NCBI GenBank assembly: GCA_041590075.1 | Contig: JBFHUL010000001.1 | Span: 1 to 64,000 of the forward strand | Direction: 5' to 3' | Origin: PZPK01 sp041590075 | GTDB lineage: Bacteria > Pseudomonadota > Gammaproteobacteria > Pseudomonadales > Oleiphilaceae | Length of the DNA stretch: 64,000 nucleotides | Shown: positions 45,254 through 53,784 of the stretch, in pieces | Layout: every line of letters begins with the position of its first letter | Position numbering within the stretch: the first letter of the stretch is position 1 | Program-made: the position numbers and the translations under genes | The notes under the pieces: model-generated | Databases searched by the model: none | The model's input: the letters and a program-made list of their open reading frames with translations, nothing else | Told to the model about the DNA's origin: nothing

Positions 45254-47215
45254 CTAGACCGTTCTGGCCGGTTTTGTCTGGCGATCAGCAGAGGATGAAT
45301 GTCTGAGCCATTCAATAAATTCCGAAAATGCCAAGGGCTTGGCAAAGTAATAGCCTTGGGCGACATCACAGTGCTGGTGCGCCAGCCAATCAAGTTGCGC
45401 CTCCGACTCGATGCCTTCTGCAACCAGATCAAGATTGAGCGAATGCGCCATACGGATAATGGACGCGACGAACGCCCCGTGATTCACATCTGCAGGAATC
45501 GGATCGATAAACGACTTATCCAGTTTGAGGGTATCGGCATGCAGTTTGGTAAGAATACTCAACGACGAATAGCCCGTCCCGAAGTCATCTAGCGCAATGC
45601 GATAGCCCAGCTCCCTGATCCGCCCCAGTGCCGTGTTAATGGCATCGCTGTCTGATATGAACATGCTTTCGGTAATCTCAATCTCCATTTTTCGGTCGCT
45701 GTCCCGGAGCTTGGCGGCAATGCGCTCAAGTAAAGGCAACAGCTGGGGATCGGTAAATTGCTTGGATGACACATTGACGGCGATCGAAAAATTAGCCGGC
45801 AGGTCACTGCTGCACGACATCTGGGCTGCTTTTTCCAGTACGAAGCGTCCCAAAGGAATGATGTCGCCAGTTGATTCCGCAATGGGAATAAACTTGGCCG
45901 GGCTCACAAACCCCAGTTCCGGACTGTTCCAACGCACGAGCGCTTCGGCGCCCTTGACGACATTGGCGTCGATATCCACCTTTGGCTGCAGAAACAGCTC
46001 GAACTCCTGATCATTCAGCGCTTTCTTGATGAGCGCGCGAATATTAAAGGTTTGGGTGATTTGCTCGGCCAGAGATTCCGTGTAGGACACATAACGATCC
46101 CCGTCTTCCTGGGTGGCGTGTTTCATCGCCATAATGGCATGATCTACGATTTTATCCTGCGTCCCGGCCGCCTCGTTCAAGGTTGCGGCGCCGATTGCTA
46201 TCTTGAACGAAAGCTTTCCTTCATCGGTGAGAAAAGCGGGGTGGGCAATTTCCTGAAGGGTGTCGTAAACCTTGCGGGAATCGGAGGTCTGCACAAGTAA
46301 CAGGAACTCGCCAAAGCCGGTATGAGACAACGCGGCATCCGGGCCGATATGACTACTCAGGCGTTGCGCAATTGACCAGACGATTTTATCGGCAGCCGAC
46401 TTACTGTGCAGCGCATACAGTTCATCCACTTCTCTGAACTTTATTGCGAGTACACACAAGGGCCGCTCCGGGGTATGCGCAAGATGCTCGCGAAAGCCCT
46501 CCGCATTCAACAGACCGGTGGTTGAATCAATATGCTTTTCTTTCGTCATCAACGCGATGGCCTGAAGGCTGGTTTTCAGTTCGCGACGATCGCTCAGCGC
46601 CAGCAGGACTTGACGCGAAGCCGCCACCTGTTTGGATATCAGTACACCACTCGCGGCAAGCATGACCAATGCGGCAATGCTGTGGCGGTCGAAATGGGGA
46701 TGTGCAAACAGATAAATAAGAATGCTCGGCAGCAGAATAATTGAAGGATGCAGAACAGCCACTGGCTGACAATAGGTAAACACCGGGGCCGGCACCGCGA
46801 CGATACAGAACAGCACCAGCACGAGGCTAAGCTGCTGCCAATAGCCCATATGAGGAAACGAGATGAGCACCAGACTCGCCCACATCAGCGCATACAGGCA
46901 AAAGAACACAATGAAGCGGTACGCCCAGGTCACGTAGTTTTGTGAGGTAGGCGCACAGGGTTTGCGAAACAAGGTCCAGTAACTTGCGGCGTATATCATG
47001 AGAAAGAGAGACAGCCATATCGACAAGGCAATTACTGTTTGTGGCGTATAAAAGATAAACGCGGTGATGCATGCAGCAGGCACACCGATCAATGGCATGT
47101 CGCGCGCTTTCTCATACAGTTGTGCCGATAATTCTGCTCGCAGATAGCGCCGCTCAAGGTTTGATCTGACCCTGTCAGCCATGTTGGTCGTTTTTGAGCG
47201 AGCCGAGTCTGACAT
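45254..47215 (-). CDS. EAL phosphodiesterase with degenerate GGDEF domain
   Basis: 653 residues. The N-terminus (about 40-210) has five or six membrane helices forming an integral sensor. The GGDEF domain is degenerate: the signature reads GFGEF (about 300), and flanking cyclase residues are altered, so it is unlikely to make c-di-GMP and may bind GTP instead. The EAL domain is complete (AEALVRW at about 424, NVSSKQF, EIEITES, DDFGTGYSSL, AEGIES), so c-di-GMP hydrolysis is expected. The ATG at 47215 has GGAGG six bases upstream; the ATG at 47221 abuts that site. It is convergent with rsxE. Confidence 0.92.
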   Translation of the reverse strand: MSDSARSKTTNMADRVRSNLERRYLRAELSAQLYEKARDMPLIGVPAACITAFIFYTPQTVIALSIWLSLFLMIYAASYWTLFRKPCAPTSQNYVTWAYRFIVFFCLYALMWASLVLISFPHMGYWQQLSLVLVLFCIVAVPAPVFTYCQPVAVLHPSIILLPSILIYLFAHPHFDRHSIAALVMLAASGVLISKQVAASRQVLLALSDRRELKTSLQAIALMTKEKHIDSTTGLLNAEGFREHLAHTPERPLCVLAIKFREVDELYALHSKSAADKIVWSIAQRLSSHIGPDAALSHTGFGEFLLLVQTSDSRKVYDTLQEIAHPAFLTDEGKLSFKIAIGAATLNEAAGTQDKIVDHAIMAMKHATQEDGDRYVSYTESLAEQITQTFNIRALIKKALNDQEFELFLQPKVDIDANVVKGAEALVRWNSPELGFVSPAKFIPIAESTGDIIPLGRFVLEKAAQMSCSSDLPANFSIAVNVSSKQFTDPQLLPLLERIAAKLRDSDRKMEIEITESMFISDSDAINTALGRIRELGYRIALDDFGTGYSSLSILTKLHADTLKLDKSFIDPIPADVNHGAFVASIIRMAHSLNLDLVAEGIESEAQLDWLAHQHCDVAQGYYFAKPLAFSEFIEWLRHSSSADRQTKPARTV

Positions 47216-47382
47216 GCACATCCTCCCTGGACCTTTGGCACCATAAACAGCCGTTTTTATTTTATGAACTTGACTACCTGCTCAATTTAGCAGGCTGACC
47301 GCTGATTTTCAAAGCGAGGCAGCGGTGCGAGGGATGTGCGGCAATATGAAGTGCTTTCATCTGCGCAGACACCACGAGGAGC

Positions 47383-48162
47383 TTATGCAAAGTGGGTAAC
47401 GGTTTGCTGGCTGATGGCCAGTAACTCGCCGCGCTGATTCCATATTTTGGCCCGGGTATGGCCGTAGCCTTGGTGACTCTCTACGATATCCGCTTCGTAC
47501 AGGGTGAACTCCCCCTCTTCAAGCCCTGGCTGAGGCTGCACAAATTCCACTGTCCAGGTGAGCGAACTCGCCGGCGCAGGCTGCTTCAACAAGGGCAAAG
47601 TGGCGGGCGGCCAGGCATCAACCAAAGCCAGCAGATGTGCGAGGGTATTCTGGGGCCCATGTTTAAAGCGTACAAAACCTCTCAGGCGTGTTGCGGTGCT
47701 GCCCATAAAGGGCATCGCCGTGCAGTAACGAAAATCAAAGTGCTGTGTAAACGCGGGAATAACCCCTTCGATATAGGGCATGGGCTCTATGGCAAAGGGC
47801 TCCTCCTTGAAGTCGGCTCGCGATGGCGCAACCCGGATACTCGACTCGCGCCCCTTACCGAAAGCGCCCTGAACAACGACCTTTGGGGCTCCTGTTTGTA
47901 CTAAGCGACCCGCCACCTGACTGACCGACTTACCCTGCCGCAGCACTTCGCTCTTGAGCGCGAGAGGTGCGCCATCCACGGGACCAACGAAGGCGATCTG
48001 CAAGCATCGCGGAGTCAACGCTTCCGGTACCTGCTGCGCCATGGAGGTATAAACCAGAGCAGCACTCAGCCCGCCAAATGTCGACCGGCCCTGCATCCAG
48101 TCCGGGGCGATCGTGAATTCGTTCTGGCTGCGCGCGTGCTCCAAATAAGTGTCAAATAACAT
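47383..48162 (-). CDS. TesB-like acyl-CoA thioesterase
   Basis: 259 residues with two hotdog domains in tandem (N-terminal about 10-115, including MQGRSTFGGLSAALVY; C-terminal about 140-258). The catalytic layout resembles the TesB/TE_II family of medium- and long-chain acyl-CoA thioesterases. The ATG at 48162 has AGGAG six bases before it. It is divergent from the single-domain hotdog thioesterase, so two acyl-CoA hydrolases face each other. Confidence 0.85.
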   Translation of the reverse strand: MLFDTYLEHARSQNEFTIAPDWMQGRSTFGGLSAALVYTSMAQQVPEALTPRCLQIAFVGPVDGAPLALKSEVLRQGKSVSQVAGRLVQTGAPKVVVQGAFGKGRESSIRVAPSRADFKEEPFAIEPMPYIEGVIPAFTQHFDFRYCTAMPFMGSTATRLRGFVRFKHGPQNTLAHLLALVDAWPPATLPLLKQPAPASSLTWTVEFVQPQPGLEEGEFTLYEADIVESHQGYGHTRAKIWNQRGELLAISQQTVTHFA

Positions 48163-48314
48163 GGCATGCTCCTGATCAATGCTCGCCACATGCTACCGCC
48201 CGCCCCCGGAAGCAAAAAGCAGGTTTCTCGGAACGCTGCGTTCCAGCGCGGGCTCTTGCCGAAAACCGAACAAGTGTCGACACTCATTGCTCGAACAGTA
48301 CGGAGGTGGAAAGC

Positions 48315-48752
48315 ATGCCTATCTGGAAACGCAGAACGGTACTGTCACAACTCAATGACTGGTGCCGGGATACCCTCAATGCCCATATTGGTATCCGTTT
48401 TACACAATTGGGCGATGACTTTCTCGCCGGCACGATGCCCGTTGATCACCGCACCCATCAACCCATGGGCATTCTGCATGGCGGCGCTTCCGTTGCTCTG
48501 GCTGAGTCGCTTGGCAGTATGGCCGCCCACCTTGCCGCCCCCGAAGGAAAAACCTGTGTGGGCCTTGATATCAATGCCAATCATTTACGCCGCGTGCGCA
48601 CTGGCACGGTAACAGGCTACGCACGCGCCCTGCACGTGGGCAATACCACGCAAGTGTGGGAAATAAAAATTCTCAATGAACGCGAACAGCTGGTGTGCAT
48701 CGCACGGCTGACCGTCGCCGTGATTGATGCACCTGAACCGGGTATTTCGTGA
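48315..48752 (+). CDS. Hotdog-fold thioesterase, MenI/YdiI-like
   Basis: 145 residues. MPVDHRTHQPMGILHGGASVALAESLGSMAA is the family core: the HGG stretch and the following glutamate are catalytic in YdiI/MenI-type enzymes that cleave dihydroxynaphthoyl-CoA or other aromatic acyl-CoAs. GLDINANHLRR supports the same subfamily. The ATG at 48315 has GGAGGTG seven bases before it; the GTG at 48306 lies inside that site. The substrate is uncertain, since no menaquinone genes are nearby. Confidence 0.88.
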   Translation: MPIWKRRTVLSQLNDWCRDTLNAHIGIRFTQLGDDFLAGTMPVDHRTHQPMGILHGGASVALAESLGSMAAHLAAPEGKTCVGLDINANHLRRVRTGTVTGYARALHVGNTTQVWEIKILNEREQLVCIARLTVAVIDAPEPGIS

Positions 48753-48883
48753 AATTGCGTCAAACTTGCGTCTCTGTATGCCTACTGATTCACGGAACGA
48801 GGCCTGGCGCTTGCCGTTAGCGCACGCCGCCGGTAGGATACATGCCGACTGGTATCTGTCCCGATGTGTCTGCGGAGCGAGTA

Positions 48884-49087
48884 ATGCGAAAACTGAGTAT
48901 TCTGGTAGTGGTCTTTGTGGCGCTTGTAAGTGCCGGCTGTTCTTCCTTTCAAAAAGATCGTGATCTGGAACTCTATATAGTGGGTGCGGGTCTGACCTAT
49001 GCTGCCGCAAAACACATATGTCGCACCAGTGAACATCGTGAAAAATGCGGCGTTGGAGCAGCAGCAGCCTTCGTCTTGTGGTACTGA
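48884..49087 (+). CDS. Small lipoprotein of unknown function
   Basis: 67 residues. MRKLSILVVVFVALVSAGC is a clear lipoprotein signal with the acylated cysteine at residue 19. The mature part is short, with KDRDLELYIVGAGLTYAAAKHICRTS and a second pair of cysteines that could form a disulfide, and ends hydrophobic (AAAAFVLWY). The ATG at 48884 has GGAG seven bases upstream. I do not recognise a named family. It precedes ohrR by 46 bases. Confidence 0.75.
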   Translation: MRKLSILVVVFVALVSAGCSSFQKDRDLELYIVGAGLTYAAAKHICRTSEHREKCGVGAAAAFVLWY

Positions 49088-49133
49088 TTTTCGTCGCATG
49101 ACTCCCGCAGCCTAGCGACAGGAACCTCTACCC

Positions 49134-49586
49134 ATGCCCGACCAACAGCCCCCCACTTCGCCACTCCTCTTTGAACACCAGATCTGCTTCCCGCTATATA
49201 GCGCCGCCAACGCCATGGTGCGCGCCTATCGCCCGGAACTTGAACCCCTGGGACTCACTTATCTTCAGTACATGGTGATGTTGATATTATGGGAAAAGGA
49301 TGGCATCAGTGTGGGAGATCTGGGCGAAAAACTGCATCTGGATTCAGGCACGCTGACGCCATTGCTGAAGCGCCTCGAGAACAAAGCGCTGTTGCGCCGT
49401 CGGATCAGTGATCACGATGAGCGCATGAAATGCCTGGAACTCACACGCGAGGGTCACGCGCTGAGAGAACAGGCCGAAAACATCCCCGAAAAAGTACGCT
49501 GCCGCATCGACATGAGCATGTCGCAACTCCAGCAACTCAAGCAGCAATGCGAAAGCCTGATTTCGCAGCTCAACGCACAGTCTTAG
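49134..49586 (+). CDS. ohrR: OhrR-type peroxide-sensing MarR regulator
   Basis: 150 residues with a winged helix (about 60-115, ISVGDLGEKLHLDSGTLTPLLKRLENKALL). The single sensing cysteine near the N-terminus is kept (FEHQICFPLYSA, about residue 20), as in OhrR, which releases DNA on oxidation by organic hydroperoxides. It normally represses ohr, but no ohr gene is in this window. It overlaps the end of the convergent DUF4344-like gene by 17 bases. Confidence 0.9.
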   Translation: MPDQQPPTSPLLFEHQICFPLYSAANAMVRAYRPELEPLGLTYLQYMVMLILWEKDGISVGDLGEKLHLDSGTLTPLLKRLENKALLRRRISDHDERMKCLELTREGHALREQAENIPEKVRCRIDMSMSQLQQLKQQCESLISQLNAQS

Positions 49587-50403
49587 TTTCAGATCGCGGC
49601 GCGAACTCCGACTCACCGGTACCGGCTTCACGCCATTTACGCCAGGGGCTCCACTCACTTAACAACGCGCCCAGGCGTTGCGACCAAGCGGAGCGCGCTG
49701 CCTGCAAGCGTTGCTGACAGCGGTCCAAGCGCTGCTGATTCCACGTCTGTTCTTCGAGCAGCTCAGGAAACTGCCGGTGGTCAGCCCCCATGACCAAACA
49801 CATGGCAAAGCGGTAGCGCGCCTCGTTCTGCTCGTCTTCACTGCGCCGCGAAAGATCACCCCACAGCGTAAAAGAAGGCACCGCGCGCAGAAAGGCCTCC
49901 ACCGCATCCAATAGATACAACTGATTGAGCCCCTGCTTGCTGTCCAGCATGGCCAGCGTCGCAAAGGCGTCGATGGAATGGGCCGCGTCGCTCGCTGCGG
50001 GTAAATCGTATTGGTACACCAGCACCCTGGCCAGCTGATACCACAGCAGGTACTCCACTGCGGCAATATACACGGCGTGCTGAACTTCTTCCTGCTCGGG
50101 AAAGCGCTGCGCCAGATCGTGCTGCATGCGCTGGAGTATATTGAGAGGAATCAGCAGCTCATCGCGCTGAGGGTCAAAGAAGGTTTCGGCTCCGGGGTAG
50201 AACACAACATGCACCGGTTTATTTAATCGCACATGCTGACGAACGGTGCGATTGAACCGCCGGAATACCTGTTGCGCTTCCAAAGGGCGAAGCAGGGACT
50301 GATTCTGGGCATTCAAACCCTGAAAGTGCCAGCTCAGCGATTCCGCATGAGCGCTTGCCAGCCATACCCAGAGTACGGCAATACTTATTATTGTGAGACG
50401 CAT
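49570..50403 (-). CDS. DUF4344-like protein with degenerate metal site
   Basis: 277 residues from the ATG at 50403 with a signal peptide (ends near AHA-ES). The body aligns by pattern with the putative metallopeptidase family DUF4344: a VHVVFYPGAETFFDPQRDELLIPL opening and a helix ending in YDLP. At the position of the expected zinc motif HExxH the protein reads YQLAR (in EYLLWYQLARVLVYQYDLP, residues about 128-146), so both zinc histidines are missing. It is probably a non-catalytic periplasmic relative. It is 13 bases downstream of ppk and may be cotranscribed. Family assignment is moderate. Confidence 0.6.
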   Translation of the reverse strand: MRLTIISIAVLWVWLASAHAESLSWHFQGLNAQNQSLLRPLEAQQVFRRFNRTVRQHVRLNKPVHVVFYPGAETFFDPQRDELLIPLNILQRMQHDLAQRFPEQEEVQHAVYIAAVEYLLWYQLARVLVYQYDLPAASDAAHSIDAFATLAMLDSKQGLNQLYLLDAVEAFLRAVPSFTLWGDLSRRSEDEQNEARYRFAMCLVMGADHRQFPELLEEQTWNQQRLDRCQQRLQAARSAWSQRLGALLSEWSPWRKWREAGTGESEFAPRSETKTVR

Positions 50404-50416
50404 GGTGTGTGACTCT

Positions 50417-52525
50417 TCAAGATAGCGCCAGCTTTTCCAGCAGGGTTTGTTGGGCGCACAAGCGCTCTTCGCCCTCGCCCGGTTCACTTTTGAGATACTC
50501 GCCATCGGGCTGCAATATCCAGCTCTGACAATTATCGGCCAGATAGTAGCCCAACTCTTCTTTTACACGCGCCACCAGTTTTTTGTCCTCTATGGGAAAG
50601 CAGGTTTCTACGCGATTGAGCAGGTTGCGCACCATCCAGTCGGCACTGGAACCGTAAAGCTCATCCTTGCCATCATTGTGGAACCAGTACACCCGGGTGT
50701 GTTCAAGGAAACGCCCGACAATAGAGCGTACCTCGATGGTGTCGGAGACGCCCTCAATACCGGGGCGCAGACAGCACAAACCACGTACGATCAGGCGAAT
50801 AGGCACACCCGCCTGAGAGGCCTGATACAAGGCGCGCATGATGCGCGGTTCAGACAGCGAATTGATTTTGACTGTAATCCCACTGGCGCGGCCAGCACGC
50901 GCATGTTCCGCTTCACGATCAATGAGTTCTATCAAACGCGAGTGCATGGTAAACGGTGCATGCATCAGTTTTTTGATCTTTAACACCTTCCCCATGCCGG
51001 TGAGCTGCTGAAAGATCTTGTGTACGTCTTTTCCCAGCGCCTCGTCGCCACTGAGAAAGCTGTAATCGGTATATAGGCGGGCGTTGCCGGCGTGGTAATT
51101 ACCGGTACCGAGATGCACATAGTGTTTGAAGCCCTTGGCCTCGCGCCGCACAACCAGAATCATTTTGGCGTGGGTCTTGTAGCCGACCACTCCATAGACC
51201 ACCACTACTCCGGCCTCCTGAAGCATACTGGCCAGTTCGATATTCTCGGCTTCATCGAAACGGGCCCGCAACTCGATCACCGCCGTAACCTCTTTGCCTC
51301 GCCTTGCTGCATCCACGAGCGCCGCCACAATCTCTGAGTTAGCCCCAGTGCGATACAGTGTCTGTTTAATAGCCACCACATCCGGATCTTTTGCCGCGTG
51401 ACGCAAGAGATCAATCACCGGCGTAAAACTCTGATAGGGGTGCATCAGAATAATGTCACGCTGACGAATGGTATCAAACAGACTGGTATTACTTTTGAGG
51501 GGTTTAGGCAATCCCGGCGCAAAGCTTGGGTACAACAAATCCGGCCGGTCCAGCAGACTTGGCAGACTCATTATGCGTGACAAATTGACCGGGCCCGCCA
51601 CCTGATAGAGTTCCGCCGCACTCAAACCAAACTCGCGGAGCAGGAAGTCCACCAAATGCGCCGGACAGTTTTCGGCCAGCTCCAGGCGTACGGCTTCGCC
51701 AAACCGGCGCGACAAGAGCTCGCCCTTTAGGGCAGAGGCCAGGTCTTCCATATCGTCCTGCTCCAGTTCGAAATCGGCATTGCGCGTTAAACGAAACTGA
51801 TAGCAGCCCTGAACCTGCATGCCCGGAAATAACTGGTCGGCATGGGCGTGAATAATGGAACTGAGAAACACCAGTTCTTCACCGTCGGAGATCTCCGGCG
51901 GCAGTTTCACCATGCGCGGCAGAGAACGCGGCGCCGGTACAATAGCCATGCCCGTTTCACGTCCGAAGGCATCCTTACCATCCAGCTCCACAATAAAGTT
52001 CAGGCTTTTGTTCACCAGGCGTGGAAAGGGGTGGGAAGGATCCAGCCCAATGGGATTAATGACCGGCAGAATCTCGCGGTCGAAATAATCTGCCAACCAG
52101 GCAGTTTGTGCCTCGTCCCACTCCCCGCGGCGTATAAAACGAATGTTTTCTTCGTCCAGCGCCGGCAGCAAAATGGTGTTCAGAATCTCATATTGCTCCT
52201 GCACCAGGGCGTGCGCCAGCTGTTCGATTTCCTGCAAGGTTTGCTGTGGGGAACGTCCATCCGGGCCGATGGTTTCGCGGCCATACTTTATCTGGTGCTT
52301 GAGACCCGCCACGCGAATTTCGAAAAATTCGTCCATGTTGCTACTGAAAATACAGCAGAATTCCATGCGATTAAGCAGCGGATGCGCCGGATCGAGCGCC
52401 TGTTTCAATACCCGCTTGTTGAAGTGCAGATGACTCAACTCGCGGTTGAAATAGAGGTCATGGCGACTCAGATCAATGTCGTCTGCCTTATCGCTCTCCG
52501 ACGCCTTACTCGACTTGGTATTCAC
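50417..52525 (-). CDS. ppk: Polyphosphate kinase 1
   Basis: 702 residues, the full PPK1 length. It makes inorganic polyphosphate from ATP. The four-domain order is seen: N-terminal domain (LSHLHFNKRVLKQA), head, and two C-terminal catalytic domains carrying the autophosphorylated histidine (YVHLGTGNY) and the second active-site histidine (FLEHTRVYWF). The GTG start has GAGGAG eight bases upstream. It is 32 bases downstream of hemB, an arrangement common in this lineage. Polyphosphate supports stress and stationary-phase survival. Confidence 0.96.
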   Translation of the reverse strand: MNTKSSKASESDKADDIDLSRHDLYFNRELSHLHFNKRVLKQALDPAHPLLNRMEFCCIFSSNMDEFFEIRVAGLKHQIKYGRETIGPDGRSPQQTLQEIEQLAHALVQEQYEILNTILLPALDEENIRFIRRGEWDEAQTAWLADYFDREILPVINPIGLDPSHPFPRLVNKSLNFIVELDGKDAFGRETGMAIVPAPRSLPRMVKLPPEISDGEELVFLSSIIHAHADQLFPGMQVQGCYQFRLTRNADFELEQDDMEDLASALKGELLSRRFGEAVRLELAENCPAHLVDFLLREFGLSAAELYQVAGPVNLSRIMSLPSLLDRPDLLYPSFAPGLPKPLKSNTSLFDTIRQRDIILMHPYQSFTPVIDLLRHAAKDPDVVAIKQTLYRTGANSEIVAALVDAARRGKEVTAVIELRARFDEAENIELASMLQEAGVVVVYGVVGYKTHAKMILVVRREAKGFKHYVHLGTGNYHAGNARLYTDYSFLSGDEALGKDVHKIFQQLTGMGKVLKIKKLMHAPFTMHSRLIELIDREAEHARAGRASGITVKINSLSEPRIMRALYQASQAGVPIRLIVRGLCCLRPGIEGVSDTIEVRSIVGRFLEHTRVYWFHNDGKDELYGSSADWMVRNLLNRVETCFPIEDKKLVARVKEELGYYLADNCQSWILQPDGEYLKSEPGEGEERLCAQQTLLEKLALS

Positions 52526-52557
52526 AACACGATCTCCTCAGCTTCAAAGCCCGTTGC

Positions 52558-53607
52558 TTAATGAGGCATTGCCAGCAGCAGACGAGCGGCATCTTTCGCG
52601 AAATAGGTGAGAATCGCATCACCACCCGCACGTTTGATCGCAACCAAAGATTCCAGAATGATCTTTTCGCGATCCAGCCAGCCATTCTGTATGGCGGCCA
52701 TATGCATGGCGTATTCACCACTTACCTGATACACAAAGGTAGGCACCTGCAATTCAGTTTTGATGCGACGCACAATATCCAGATACGGCATACCCGGTTT
52801 GACCATCAGCATATCCGCGCCTTCTTGCAGATCCATGACCGCTTCATGCAGGGCCTCATCGCTGTTGGCCGGGTCCATTTGGTAGGTAGATTTATCGGCC
52901 TTGCCAAGGTTGGCCGCTGAACCCACTGCATCCCGAAAAGGCCCATAATAGGCGGAGGCATATTTGGCCGAGTAGGCCAGAATAGCGGTTTCGCTATAGC
53001 CACGATGCTCCAGTGATTCACGGACTTTCGCAATTCGTCCATCCATCATGTCCGAGGGGGCCACAATATCGGCCCCCGCCTCAGCGTGAGACACCGCCTG
53101 CTTGCGCAATGCCTCAACCGTTTTGTCGTTCAGCACATAACCGTTGTCATCGATAATGCCGTCTTGTCCGTGGGTGGTAAAGGGATCGAGTGCGACATCA
53201 CTAATCACAGCCAGTTGCGGAAAATGCTCTTTCACTGCCCGTATTGCGCGCTGAGCCAAGCCTTCCGGATTCCAGGCTTCGGCGCCATCCAGCGACTTGG
53301 CCTCAGCCGGCGTAACGGGAAACAGGGCAAGCGCCGGTATTCCCAGTGCAACAAGCTCTTCGGCCTCTTTGAGCAACAGATCAATGGTGACCCGTTCGAT
53401 GCCTGGCATCGAAGCCACACTCTGGCGCTGATTCACTCCCTCAATAACAAACGTGGGGTAAATCAGATCGGCAGGACGTAACACCGACTCCTGCATCAGT
53501 CGGCGACGGGCATCAGAGACGCGCATGCGGCGCATACGCGAGGCAGGGTAAGAACGCAATGGGTTGGTAAACACGCTGGTATTCCCGTTGTTTTCAATGA
53601 AAATCAT
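52558..53607 (-). CDS. hemB: Delta-aminolevulinic acid dehydratase
   Basis: 349 residues. It joins two 5-aminolevulinates to make porphobilinogen, the second step of tetrapyrrole synthesis. The two active-site lysines lie in AYSAKYASAYYGPFRDA and MLMVKPGMPYLDIV. The metal loop reads DVALDPFTTHGQDG, without the cysteines of zinc enzymes, so it is the magnesium-type. N-terminal SYPASRMRRMR is typical. The ATG at 53607 gives a slightly long N-terminus. Confidence 0.96.
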   Translation of the reverse strand: MIFIENNGNTSVFTNPLRSYPASRMRRMRVSDARRRLMQESVLRPADLIYPTFVIEGVNQRQSVASMPGIERVTIDLLLKEAEELVALGIPALALFPVTPAEAKSLDGAEAWNPEGLAQRAIRAVKEHFPQLAVISDVALDPFTTHGQDGIIDDNGYVLNDKTVEALRKQAVSHAEAGADIVAPSDMMDGRIAKVRESLEHRGYSETAILAYSAKYASAYYGPFRDAVGSAANLGKADKSTYQMDPANSDEALHEAVMDLQEGADMLMVKPGMPYLDIVRRIKTELQVPTFVYQVSGEYAMHMAAIQNGWLDREKIILESLVAIKRAGGDAILTYFAKDAARLLLAMPH

Positions 53608-53784
53608 AAGCCTAGCAGGTCGCTTGGGGGCGACACCAGACTTTCATCCTGATGGGGTATGAAACTAAGTGGAACTTTTTACGGGGCATATCAGTCTTAC
53701 GCGTCTGCAGCCCGGACGGGTATGCAGCACGCAGTCCTGCAACACCGACTATAGTTATCCATTTATACGTCACGGAAGCCCTAC

